Assembly (NCBI GenBank): GCA_023376005.1
Contig: CM042181.1
Span: forward strand, 17,215,412 to 17,279,411
DNA from: Doryteuthis pealeii
Lineage: Eukaryota > Mollusca > Cephalopoda > Myopsida > Loliginidae
Direction: 5' to 3'
Length of the DNA: 64,000 nt
Of the stretch, positions 11,901 through 25,523 are shown piece by piece. The position numbers and the translations under genes were made by a program. Positions within the stretch are counted from its first letter, which is position 1. The number at the start of each line of letters is the position of its first letter. Below the pieces are notes generated by a model. That model saw only the letters and a list, made by a program, of their open reading frames with translations. It searched no databases and had not been told where the DNA came from.

Positions 11901-13669
11901 TGAATCTAAATAAAATAAATTTGAATACCCATCAAGAATGAATAAAATAAAATGTCGTTGGCATAAAATAACCCAACAAGGGTTGACATGCCATAAAATC
12001 CAACCAACCACCAAGAATGAATAAAACAAAATGTCTTTGGCATAAAATAACCCAACAAGGGTTGACATGCCATAAAATCCAACCAACCACCAAGAATGAA
12101 TAAAACAAAATGTCTTTGGCATGAAATAACCCAACAAGGGTTGACATGCCATAAAATCCAACCAAACATCAAGAATGAATAAAATAAAATATCTTTGGCA
12201 TAAAATAACCCAACAAGGGTTGAGATGCCATAAAATCCAACCAACCACCAAGAATGAATAAAATAAAATATCTTTGGCATAAAATAACCTAACAAGGGTT
12301 GACATGCTGTAAAATCCAACCAACCGACCGACCTTTGTAGATCTTAAACATTAAGGTGTCACTAAGCCTCATCCAGGATTTGACTTTGTGTCACCTTGTC
12401 CATATCCTACAATGTTAACCATTATACTACGGGCGCCTCAAATCAGGTGAGTAATAAGTATGTAAAGTTGTTGGGTAGGCCTAAAGTCGGTATCAGCCAG
12501 ACAGCGAAGGAGTCTATCCCCTTCTCACTAGCGCTAGACCAAGGACATTATTTTAGCATCTGAGGAGGGGTGCCACACCTACCATCAGCTCCTCACTTTA
12601 GCACACAGATCCCTGTGCTACTCAGTCCCAGCAGTTGATCAGTCAGTAATATGAAAAGTCACTGAGAATCTCTGCATAGAAGATTTCCTTCGGGATTCGT
12701 CCGTCTTCCATCCAGTGGACATGACCCAGCCATCGGAGACGACGCTTCCTCAGTAGAGAACACAAGCTGGGGAGTTGAGCTCTCTCTAGAACTGCTGTGT
12801 TAGTGATCCTGTCCCTCCAGGTGATGCCCAGTATACGTCTAAGGTAGAAGCTATAAGCTGGGGAGTTGAGCTCTCTCTAGAACTGCTGTGTTAGTGATCC
12901 TGTCCCTCCAGGTGATGCCCAGTATACGTCTAAGGCAGCGAAGGTAGAAGCTATAAGCTGGGGAGTTGAGCTCTCTCTAGAACTGCTGTGTTAGTGATCC
13001 TGTCCCTCCAGGTGATGCCCAGTATACGTCTAAGGTAGCGAAGGTAGAAGCTATAAGCTGGGGAGTTGAGCTCTCTCTAGAACTGCTGTGTTAGTGATCC
13101 TGTCCCTCCAGGTGATGCCCAGTATACGTCTAAGGCAGCGAAGGTAGAAGCTATAAGCTGGGGAGTTGAGCTCTCTCTAGAACTGCTGTGTTAGTGATCC
13201 TGTCCTTCCAGGTGATGCCCAGGTATACGCTCTTGGTGGGAGTACAGGGTCCATGTATGGAATTGAAACATAAATGCTAGTAATATGTGACTAGTTAAAA
13301 ATGAGACTGTCCAAGATGAAATCTGAAAAGTGCTGTGTTAGTGATCCTGTCCCTCCAAGTGATGACCAGTATACGCTCTTGGTGGGAGTACAGAGTGTAT
13401 ACTGGGCATCACCTGGAGGGACAGGATCACTAACACAGCAGTTCTAGAGAGAGCTCAACTCCCCAGCTTGTGTTCTCTACTGAGGAAGCATCGTCTCCGA
13501 TGGCTGGGTAATAAAGTTATATGTGCACATAAGAATGTAGCTGTTATTCATCATCCCAGCAAGAACATAAGATGATGCGAGAAGACAAGATGGCAATTAG
13601 AAGAGACACAGTCGGTGACAGAAGAACGCAAGGAGAAAAGATGGGCAAACTTAGAAGAGAGAACATAAT

Positions 13670-13708
<39 letters not shown>

Positions 13709-13952
13709 CCAAATCCTCCACACAAGTTTAAAGAGACCAGTCTGCCCTACTATTTACCTATAGTTGAAGGGAGATTAGTTGGATGCATACTTACCACATT
13801 ATCCAAAGAGAGAGAGAAAGAGAGATAAAAAGATAGAGAGTTCTACCACCTTATCCAGAGAGAGAGAGAAAGAGTCCTACCACCAGAGAGAGAGAGAGAG
13901 AGAGTTCTGCCACATTTTCTAGAGAAAGAGAGAGAACCTTACCACTTTTTTC

Positions 13953-13983
<31 letters not shown>

Positions 13984-14175
13984 ATCCTGCTACCTTATCC
14001 GGAGAGAGAGAGAGAAGGAGTCCAACTACCTTTTCCAGAGAGAGGAAACCCACGACCTTTTCCAGGGAGAGAGAGAGGAGTCCTATCACCTAATCCAGAG
14101 AGAGAGAGAGAGAGAGAGAAAAGAGAGAGTCCTATCACCTTTTCCAGAAGGAGAGAAAGACTCATGCCAACTTTT

Positions 14176-14214
<39 letters not shown>

Positions 14215-17200
14215 CCTATCACCTTTTCCAGAAGAAGAGAGAGAGAGAAAGAGAGAGAGACCTAGCACATTTTTATTGACATATAACAATGGCAGAACCA
14301 AAACTTCTATTTTCCTAAAACAATGGCCGAACTGTTACTTAAAACTCAAGAACCAAATTAAAACAAAATATGTTGGCTATCAACTCACATACAAGCAAGA
14401 TTGTTAAACACGCTATTGAAGTCAGTTATTCTATTTTGACACAAAAACTGTATATGGTGGGGTGTCACCATTTCATTGTCATAGGAATACTTGAGACCAT
14501 TTATGTATGCAAATAAATATTATTAAATAGGAATAGTTATAAACAATTATATGGTTTAACCATATAATCATGTATAAATTATTAGTATTAGATGGGAATA
14601 CTATTGAAGTCAGTTATTCTACTGTTGGTTTGAATAACAGCAACTAGCTAAGCACAACTGAAGCAGTGTCCAAGACAGTTGGTATTTATAGAAATCAAGA
14701 AAAGTCCATTCATGCATTTGGGTGATTCCATTCCCTGAGTTCTGATTGGCTGCTTGGTTTCTATGATATTGTGGAGTTTCATAAATACCCTGTCATTCTG
14801 CAGTAGAATTGCGACAGGACGGGATTGTATTAAGTTACAACCGCTTGTTGCCGTTTTCTTACCAATTCAATGGTAATTGGAACTTAGCTTGATTATTCTT
14901 CACACATTAAACTAAGGAGACATTTAACAGGAAACGCTAACACAAAACGCCAACAAACATATTCAAGATGTTTATTTCAACACTACTGCTCGCTCTGATC
15001 GCCAACGTCAAAGTCATTGTCAAGAACATATGGGCACATGAAAAAGACTTTCTTAAAATAGGAGAGTTCTTGATTATTTTCAACCTATAAAAAGGGGAAA
15101 CAATCTGAATGAATTTTATAAATTATTTATTATTTAAATATTTAATATCTAATAATTATTTAATGAGTTGTGGTGCACCTGAGCACTGTACACAATAAAT
15201 TTGATTATTATTATTATTTAACTCCAACCTAAAATAAGGGGAACCACTCTGAATAAATGTTATAAATTAATTATTATTTATTGGTCTACTAGGAAAAAAG
15301 AAGATGGGGTTAGGGTTAGTTAGTTGGGAAAATAATGGGTAGATTAATTAACAGATAAAATTCATTCAGAGTGGTTCCCCTTTTTTAGGTTCTCTTAAAG
15401 AAAGATAACCCAAGTTATCTTTATTTGTTCCATGGCATCATCAAAGACCATTTCCTGGGTTTTTCTTTTCATTTGCAAGCATCTGAGAGGCTGTGAGGAC
15501 AATGATAACTCTTCAGTCCATTAAGAAGAAGAATCTGCTAAATGGAAGACATACATGAGTGCCGGTAGCACTTGGCACTGTATCATTGGGTCTTCTCAGA
15601 TGACTCACCAGACCAACCACGCCCTATCAGCTGGGGCGTTAGAATGCACCTCTGCAGAGGGGGTAAAACTCCCCAAATGGGGCCACCTGTTAGCCATGGG
15701 TTGTGACCCGTGATGCTTAAGGATAGAACCCAGGTGGATGAGCAGTTCATGACTTGCAATACTCCACTTTGGCCCTATCTTGAGCTAGACGGGCGGTCAG
15801 AGAGGCCCCCTCCGATCAATTGGCTGGTCACATCAAGCCCTAGCACCTATATAATTGCCCCAACCCTATTGCTCTTATAGCAAGCCCCCAACACGTTTTA
15901 TCATGTGGGTGCTAGAAGGTGGTGGCTGAGGGTCTACATGTCCAGGGAATGACGTTAAACTCAATCTGATTGTGAGGTTCCACTTATGGAAGTTTGGGGA
16001 ATGTGGAGCACCCCTTCATCACCATTGCTCCCTGGTCCACTCCGACCCAGAGTGGTAGTACCTGTTAGGGTCTCATGAATAGGTTAAATAGAAAAACATG
16101 AGTTGATAAAAAAAATTGTTATCCATTAAGATTGAATTTATTTCAAAACTTTGTCGGCATTAAATGAACCAATGAGGTTGATGTGCCATAAAACAAAACA
16201 AACCAAACTAGACCAACCTTGGAGAGACACACTCTTCCACATAAACTACACATTGGAACATATTTATTAAACCCGGTTTTGTTAAAACCAGTATGCAAAT
16301 TAACCACACCATATTTTATGTAAACCTTTATTTCTTAGTGATATATAAGACACATTACAGGATTTTAAACACACTAATAATATGGGTTGTTTTGAGGCAC
16401 ATCTGACTTAATGTGTCAGGTCGCTCTATGTGCTACTAGTACTATGTAACCCTGTACTACCTGTTTCATGGTTTGATCATCGACGACTAAACCGGTAACC
16501 CCACAGATTTTGTCTGGTAAGGTAGGTGATTAGACACCCTGCAAAACAAAAAACAAGACCTGTAAAAGAGTGAAGGAAGCTCTTTGATCAACAGCCGTCT
16601 AGTGCATTATTTCTAAAGTTCAACCCCTCCTCATCGTGACAGGGCCGTGTAAACTTGGTAGTGTCAGAACCATGTTGTAAGGAACTTAATTTCCTGGTAG
16701 GGTCACCCAAGGCAGACAGATCTGGCATCCAGTGGTAATAGGGCCACAACCGAGCCAAAGGGGCTCTGACGAAAATCCAAAGGGCGTCTCCATCATTGTC
16801 AGGAATCAACTACCAACTTATCCAGAAAGAGAGAGAGAGTCCTACTACCAGAGAGAGAGAGAGAGAAGAGAGAGTCCTGCCACATTTTCTAGAGAAAGAG
16901 AGAGAACCCTACCACCTTTTTCAGAGAGAGAGAGAGAGAGAGAAAGAGTCCTACTACTTTTTCCAGAGAGAGAAAATCGTGGAAAATCTGCGACAAACAA
17001 GGGCAACTCTTTCCCCTGACTGGGATATGCATGCAGGGTTTGGGGACTGCTTGTGAATTTCCTATTCTTTTGTTACTCTTTCCATGAATTCACTACAGGT
17101 GAATTTGTTGGCTGGAGCCGCACAACTGACCCAGGGGGAATAACATCACAGAAACAGAAACAGAGAAACAGAAATCTGACTCAGATTTTCATAGAGATCA

Positions 17201-20200
17201 ATAGCACCTAGTAATTATTTATTAAACCCAGTTTTGTTAAAACCAGTATGCCAATTAACCACACCATATATTATGTAAACCTTTATTTCTTCCGCCCTGT
17301 CGGCTGGGGCGTTAGAATGCACTGACTGCACCTCTGTGTGTGGCGACCCATGATGCTTAAGGATAGAACCCATGTGGATGAGCAGTTTATGACTTGCAAT
17401 ACTCCACTTTGGCCCTATCTTGGGCTAGACGGATGGTCGGAGAGGCTCCCTCCAATCAATCAGCTGGTCACGTCAAGCCCTAGTACCTATATGATTTTCC
17501 CAACCCTATTGCCTTTATGGCAAGCCCCAACCCATTTTATCATATGGGTGCTAGAAGGTGGTGACTGAGGGCCTACTAGGGTCCCATCTATGGGTTAAAT
17601 AGAAAAATGTATTTATAAAAAAATTGTATTATCCATTAAGAATTGATTTATTTCAAAACTTTATGGGCATTAAATGACCCACTGAGGTTGATATGCCGTA
17701 AGACAAAACCAAATCAAACCAAACCAAACCTTTATTTCTTAGTGATATATAAGACATATTGTATGATTTTAAATGCACTAATAACATGGGCTGTTTTGAG
17801 GCAAATCTGACTCAGATTTTCATAGAGACATCATTAATGGATAAGATTTATTGTATTCTATGTATTAATGATTTTGATTATAAATTAAATATTAATTGAC
17901 AAACTTACGCAATCCCTGAGGGTACTGTGATGTAAGCAGTGACATAGTTTTGGTTGCAGTCAGACATTGAATCTCCATTATAAATAGATTTGAAGATATT
18001 AAGAACTTGAAACATAGAAACTTTTATCAAAATAACTTATTTCGGCATTAAATGACCCGAAAAAAAGTTAATATACCATAAAACAAACAAAAACAAAAAA
18101 ACAAATGAAGTTAATGAAAATTATTTATACCAAGATATTAAGAATTTGAGACATAGAAGTGTTTATCAAAATGACTTGTTTCGGCATTAAATGACCCAAA
18201 AAGGGTTGATATGCCATAAAACAAACAGACCACAATTTTTTTCTAAGATATTCCGTTATTCCAACCTTTTAATCAAAATTTCTTTTTTTCTTTTCAGTTT
18301 ATGACATTGTTAGTGTCAATTCCAGTGGAGCAGTTGAATTCTTGAAATCCGTAAAGGACGATCCTAACATCGGAAATGCAACGCTGATTTTTGCAACACA
18401 GGTTGCTGGTCGTCTGGTTCAGAATGAAGAAATATTTGTCCATTTTGAGAAAGTGTTCCTGGAGTTCTATGGCGCCATTTTTGAATCGGCCTTCTGGCAG
18501 GAATGCTTATCCTTAAAGACGGCCACATTCCACAGCTTAAAACAGACGATGCAACACACACCTGGATTTCTTGGGATAATTCATCGCTTCCCAGGTAAGA
18601 GTCAAAACTGGCGGGGGACGTGGCGTAACGTGTTAAACTGTGACATCTGAGTAAGTGAGTTCTAACTCCAGTCACACTATCAAGTTCACAAAACCAAAGT
18701 GGGGGGTGGGGGGAGTCTTGTCAGTTGTGACTTTAGAATACATTGACTGCACCTCTGCAGAGGGGTAAGCCCCCCTCCCTTATGGGGCCACCTGTTGGCC
18801 ATGGATGGCAACCCATGATGCTTAAAGATGGAACTCTGGTAGCTGAGCAGTCCATGACATGCAATACTCCACTTTGGCCCTTACTTATACTAGACGGGTG
18901 GTCGGAGAGGCCCCCTCCAATTAATCGTTTGGTAATGTCAAGTCCTAGCACCTATATGATTGTCCCAACCCTATTGCCCTTATGTTATAATTCATCACTT
19001 CCCAGGTAAAAAAAAATAGAGTCAAAACCAAAAGGGGGGTTGTCACCATATGTTTGCTGGGCAAAGAAGGAATGTCGCCGAGTGGTGGTAAAAAGCTTTG
19101 AAAACGACAAGGCTCCCATGAACACTCTTATTGCCCACATTACATTTGACTAAACAGGCACATTTATTTATAATGATATTACACTACTTGCTAAAAATGA
19201 TAAGCTATGCCTATTCCTTATGTAATAGATTAATATAAAGAGCATAAAATAATGATATTACACTACTTGCTAAACATGATAAGCTATGCCTATTAATTAT
19301 GTAATAGATCAACATAAAGTGCATAAAATAATGATATTACACTACTTGCTAAAATAATAGGCTATGCCTATTCCTTATGTAATAGATCAACATAAAGGGC
19401 ATAAAATAATGATATTGCACTACTTGCTAAAAATCATAAGCTATGCCTATTCCTTATGTAATAGATCAACATAAAAAGCATAAAATAATGATATTACATT
19501 ACTTGCTAAAAATGATAGGCTATGCCTATTCATTATGTAATGTGTGTTTCAGTTTTTGTTTTTGTTTTTGTTTTGTTTTCTTTTGTAGATCTTTCAAAAT
19601 GTATATATAACAATAAAGATGAAGACAAAAGTTTTTAAAAATCTAGATAATATAAATTATCCAGCCTTATATAAAAAAATAATTTCAGACAAATAATCCC
19701 TAGATTAAATCTAATTTTCCCAAGAGTCGCCTGGTCATGTTACTCTCTAAGCCAATGAGAGCCTTGTTCCAGATGAACTTGGGATCAAGATCTGTCAATC
19801 AAACTGTAATTTTCCAGTTTACTCTTAATTTCAAAATCAACATTACACTTCTTTACAAAAATGATAAGGTGTGCCTATTCATTATGTAACTGTAACATGT
19901 GTTTCAATTTTGTTTTTGTTTTTGTTTTCTGTTGTAGATCTTTCAAAAGAAGCTTTCAATGCAATCCAAGAAGAATCCAGCATTTTTCTTACGAAAGAAG
20001 CCGGCAATTTGATAGCCTCGCTCATTGTCCGATGCTCCGATGTCCAGGCCGAGCCAGACGACCAACGGTTCATTTCGGACTTGCAGCACTCGCTACTGGA
20101 CAAATGCTGGGATTCTATTTGCAGTCCGGGAACACCTGGACTTTTCACAAACCACAATCCATTTTTAGAGCCAGTTTTCCTCCTGCTCTGTGATACTGAG

Positions 20201-23200
20201 GCCAAATGTAAAGTCGTTTTACCTTGGATGGCCAAAAAAGACGACATCTTACAAGTTATCCTTAGGATTATCATAAATGCAAATTCGTCTGAATTGTGGA
20301 TGCAAGCAATCAATGTTTATCTTCATCTTCTGCATAAAGAAAAGTGAGTTAATCTATTATTATACTAAAGCTGAGTTAATCATCTGGTAATTTTCACCTT
20401 TGGTTGTTAAAATTCCTAGCAAATAAGACAATTAGAGTAACCTCCCTTGACTTTCACTTTGAAATAAGCCGGTAGCTATTTTGAAAGTTTCCGTGTGTAT
20501 AATAAACAAATCTTAGTAACTTTTTCGAAAAAAATACAACTGCATGCTTTAACACAAAAATATCATAAAATGTGTTCTTAATAACAATTAAGTTCATTTC
20601 AGATAATTTTATGCTAGGAATTTAGCCAACTGACTTTCACTTTGAAACAAGACGGTAGCCATTTTGAATGAGTTCATGCAAAATATACAAATCTTAGAAA
20701 CTTTTCGAAAACAATACAACTGCATGCTTTCACACAAAAATATCATAAAATGTGTTCTTAATAACAATTAAGTTCATTTCAGATAATTTTATGCTAGGAA
20801 TTTAGCCAGCTGACTTTCACTTTGAAACAAGACGGTAGCCATTTTGAAAGTCTCCGTACGAAATATACAAATCTTAGAATCGTTTCGAAAAATATACAAC
20901 TGCATGCTTTAACACAAAAATATCATAAAATGTGTTCTTAATAACAATTAAGTTCATTTCAGATAATGCGCACGCACAATTTTGTGCTAGGAATTTTAAC
21001 AACTAAAGGTGAAAATTACCCAATCATGTTTTGTCTCCTAAAGGCTTTTTTACTGTTTAGTTTAAAGACACAAAATTATACTAAATCATTCCTTACTTTT
21101 AGGATGAAATTCCATTTTAATTGCTTCTAATTAGTCATAATTTGCAATTAAGTCAAAAACTGACCAATCTCTTACTTTACTTTCTGCCTGTCACTTTCTT
21201 CCCCTCTATGTATCTCTGGATTACCTCCTCGTTATATAATGTTAGTTTTATTGGGACGGTAGAGAGAGAGAGAGAGACGCACACAGGAGAATTTGAAATG
21301 AATTTCTATATTAAATTTCATAAGCAGCAACCATAGCTTTATTAGATCAAACATTCCCTTTCAAAGCTTACAAAATGAATTTAATGTTTTGTCCGGCCAT
21401 ATTTTTTTTTTTTTTAATTGTATTCGCTTTGCAAACTCACTTTTCCCTAATCTCAATTATCTATCCAGAGCTTACGGAAATAATGAAAATTATCAACGAA
21501 AAACAATGTTTACATTTTTGCACCATCAAATTAATTGAAATATTACATAGCCAAAAATAAGTTATGACTAGAGCCTTTTTTAAAAAATTCTATGAAAAAT
21601 CAATTAATCGTCTGATTTTTATAAAAATTTTACTTACCTTTTAATGTAAATATGTCTGAAATAGTTTTTCCTAAAATATATTAGGGGACATATTTTTTTT
21701 TTTACGAGGGTCTCCCCCCCCTTTTATTTTGTGAAATATGAAAAAATGAACTTTTTCTATAAAGATAAGAGTCTAAATAATTATAGCAGAAGATTTTTAA
21801 AAGTTTTCATGCGAGAGCTTTTTAGTAAAAGAACCATGAATACAGAATTCTGCTAAAAAAAGTATCTAAAGAAATTGTCCCTGTTGTAAAAAAAAAAAAA
21901 ACTGTTTTACTTATTTTTCAAGATAACAGTGAGTAATTTTTCCTTAATCGGATAATTTGATCTTTGAATTAACTGTTTTTCTTTGTAACAACTTTTTATG
22001 TTCGTTATTTCTTTTTTGCGAGATTTAAAAAAAAGAAAGTAAAAAAATATTTACATTTCTTCCTTCAATATGGCCTAAACTGATCACGTGACCTATTTTG
22101 GTGGTACCTAGAGAATATAACGTAAATAACTCTAAAATATTTTAAGCCCCGCCGACAGTGCTTATCAAACAGAGGAAGATATAAGGGTATTTGCCTGCTC
22201 ATCCCACTTATGAGGGCTGGACACAAGGTCTCGTTTTTACGTGGGTGCATAAAAATTGCGTCGATCCAGGGGGATGGTCCCCCTGGATCAACGCTATTAA
22301 TTGTACTTTACTGGTCCAGAGGCCGAAGCACACTGGACCCCCAGCCGAAGCCGGGTATAGAAGGCAAGGGTATTTGCCTGCTCATCCCACTTATGAGGGC
22401 TGGACACAAGGTCTCGTTTTTACGTGGGCACATAAAAATTGCATCGATCTGGGGGGGGGGATGGCCCCCTTGGATCGATGCTATTAATTGTACTTTACCG
22501 GTCCAGAGGCCGAAGCACACTGGACCCCCAGCCGAAGCCGGGTATAGAAGGCAAGGGTATTTGCCTGCTCATCCCACTTATGAGGGCTGGACACAAGGTC
22601 TCGTTTTTACGTGGGCACATAAAAATTGCATCGATCTGGGGGGGGGGGGATGGCCCCCTTGGATCGATGCTATTAATTGTACTTTACCGGTCCAGAGGCC
22701 GAAGCACACTGGACCCCCAGCCGAAGCCGGGTATAGAAGGTAAGAAGTGTCAAAGCATAGAATCTGGAACAGATACTACACTTTGATCCTCCCTTCTAGT
22801 CCAGGCAAGTAAAAGTACCACATACAGAGGAAGATATAAGGTTATTGTTTTTGTACTTCAAATGGGAGAGAATTTCTCTAGTCTATTTATAAGTTATCTC
22901 CCTTGGTCAGATATTTTTTTATATAAGAATTAAAGTACAACTGAAACTTAACTAGACTAAATACTACCAACATCATTAGTTCTAATGAAAGAAAAATGCT
23001 TGAAGCAGGCGTTATTCTGTAGAAACTATTACAGATGCAGACTATGCAGATGATCTAGCACTTCTAGAAAACATATCTGCACAACCCGAATCGCTGTTGC
23101 ATAGCCTAGAGAAGAAAGGCAGCAAGAGGCATTGGTTTCTATGTGAACTCTTTTTTTCTCAAAAATTATCTGCAAATATTAAGGATATACCACAGTATGA

Positions 23201-24962
23201 TAATTTAATTATTACAACGTTTGGTATGTTTACTTAAGAGCTATTGCTAAATAGTTCAATATGTAAAAAATATAATAATCTTGATTTAATTCTCTCTCTC
23301 TCTCTCTCTCCCTCATTGTGTGAGTGTACGAAACAATTGTTTTTAACTAGCAAGACCTGTGGATATACCACAGTATGATAATTTAATTATTACAATATTT
23401 GATATGTTTACTTAAGAGCTATTGCAAAGAGTTCAATATGTAAAAAATATAATAATCTTGTTTTAACTCACTCACACTCTTTTTTTTTCTTTCTTTCCTT
23501 CTTTTTATCATGTTCGATTAAAACATATTTGCATTATCGCTTCCGCTCGCTCTGCCTATCTTTCCCTTACACTCTTTCTTTCTTTCTTATTATATTTTTT
23601 CTGTGTAGCATATACTTATTCTTCCTTTTCTTTTCCTTTATAATAAAAACAGAATGGTCCATTATTTAACTTTGGTGACGATACTCATATCAAATAAAAA
23701 TTCGGTGGATAAGCAAACCAGATAATCAGAATTTACATTTTTGCATTTTATCTTGGATGGTCTCATTTTTAACTGGAGGGTGTTGCAAGATGATTTCCAT
23801 TTTTTCTTGTCTATATATATATATAATCATAAAGGTACACGGCAATAACCTACTCGAGTTTCACCATAAGGATCTTCAGGGTTAAATACACTGGGGTCAT
23901 TCCATGTCAATTCACCGGGGTGTTACACCCACCGACACTGAATTACTTGAAATTTGGCACAAATGTTCCCCTTCATGAGTTAGGAAAGTGTGCCAAATTA
24001 TTTTGTCTTAAACCTTACAGTTCCGATTTTAGAGGGGGAGGATATAATTTTGCTATTTTGCTTCAAAATTAAGGCTGTGCGGTGTCGCAAAATCTCAGTG
24101 TTTTTTTAATTTTTAAAAAATACTTTCATGCATTCAATATTTCTGAAATTTGGTATGTAAGGCAAATAAGGACTGTAGAATCTAAATATCCAACTATTTT
24201 AACCCTATACCTCACAGAAAATTTTATTTTGCCCACCCAAATGCATGACTCCAAAATCAACAACTTTTCACCTATGTAGCTTACGGTCAGTCTATTGAAA
24301 ATGGGTCCTCTTCAATTTTCATAATATTTTTTTCTTAACATCTACTATGTCTGCCTAAGTTCACCAAAGAATTTCGTGAGGGGGTCAAGTCTACTTTAGA
24401 AGATATGAACCTGCCAAGTTCAGAGTTTTTTTCCTATGTACGTGCAGGATTTCAGTGAAAGATTGTAATTAAAGACAATAATCCTAATGCTCCATGAACT
24501 CTCAAATGTTGATATTGTGCTCAGTGACTTCTTAAACTATTCAATAATATTGTTTTTATCAATTAAAAAAAAAAAATTAGATACGAGGGCGAGTCAAAAA
24601 GTAATGCCATTTTGTTTAGTACAGGTACAATTACCGACACAGGAACATGTATCATGAATTAAAATGAAGTTGGTCCTCTGTGGATCACCTCCCTACTTTC
24701 CCACAGTCACTGTTTTTTTTTTTCAATAGCAATGTTCCACCTTCAAATGAGAGTATGTATCACTATTCTGTTAACTGTCCTTTGAGCCACTTCTTCACTA
24801 CAAAAATAGTTTATAAAATAACAAAAAACACAACAAAAAAAATAAACAAAGTGAAATCTGTAGTGAAGAAGTGGCTCAAAGGACAGTTAACAGAATAGTG
24901 ATACATACTCTCATTTGAAGGTGGAACATTGCTATTGTTTATTTTTTTGTTGTGTTTTTTGT

Positions 24963-25012
<50 letters not shown>

Positions 25013-25466
25013 ATGAACAAGATGGAATGAAAACACCACACAATGCTGTTAAAGAGAAAACAATTTATAACATAATCATAGCTGATATTGATCAATATTT
25101 CGATTTTACAAAAATCATCTTCAGAGCCCGTTTACTCCGTGGTGTTTGTGATCGGAGATAAAAGTCAAATGAGTTCAAAAACAAAAAATCTTGATTTGGA
25201 AGGCCCACATTGGAGAATAATGTAACAACTTTCGTTTCTCTTTTTTGCAGAATCAAGGTTTTTTGTTTTTGAACTCATTTGACTTTTATCTCCGATCACA
25301 AACACCACGGAGTAAATGAGCTCTGAAGATGATTTTTGTAAAATCGAAATATTGATCAATATCAGCTATGATTATGTTATAGATTGTTTTCTCTTTAACA
25401 GCATTGTGTGGTGTTTTCATTCCATCTTGTTCATACTCATACTATCGGATTCATTTCCTTTCTTTT

Positions 25467-25523
<57 letters not shown>

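Larger units (their letters stand above)
25010..25440. mobile_element. Foldback element with ~180-bp inverted arms (family F3)
   Basis: The left arm about 25013-25195 and right arm about 25250-25437 are inverses of each other ('caagatggaatgaaaacacc', 'gctgatattgatcaatattt', 'gtgatcggagataaaagtca'). (TA)n tracts lie on both sides (24966-25010 and 25470-25520). Each arm carries a hammerhead-like motif. Confidence 0.85.

Noticed and set aside
18364..18675. Minus-strand gene opposite BRAT1 exon 2 (and similar at 19882-20313, 58745-59090)
   Set aside because: Shadows of real exons on the opposite strand, with no conserved motif.
22191..22786. Gene encoded by overlapping 98-177-codon frames
   Set aside because: The frames repeat with the 185-bp unit and shift between units; no domain or splice context.
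25082..25125. Claiming all hammerhead-like motifs as active ribozymes
   Set aside because: Most carry one extra core base or consensus-breaking changes, and foldback palindromes can mimic stems; only candidate status is justified.
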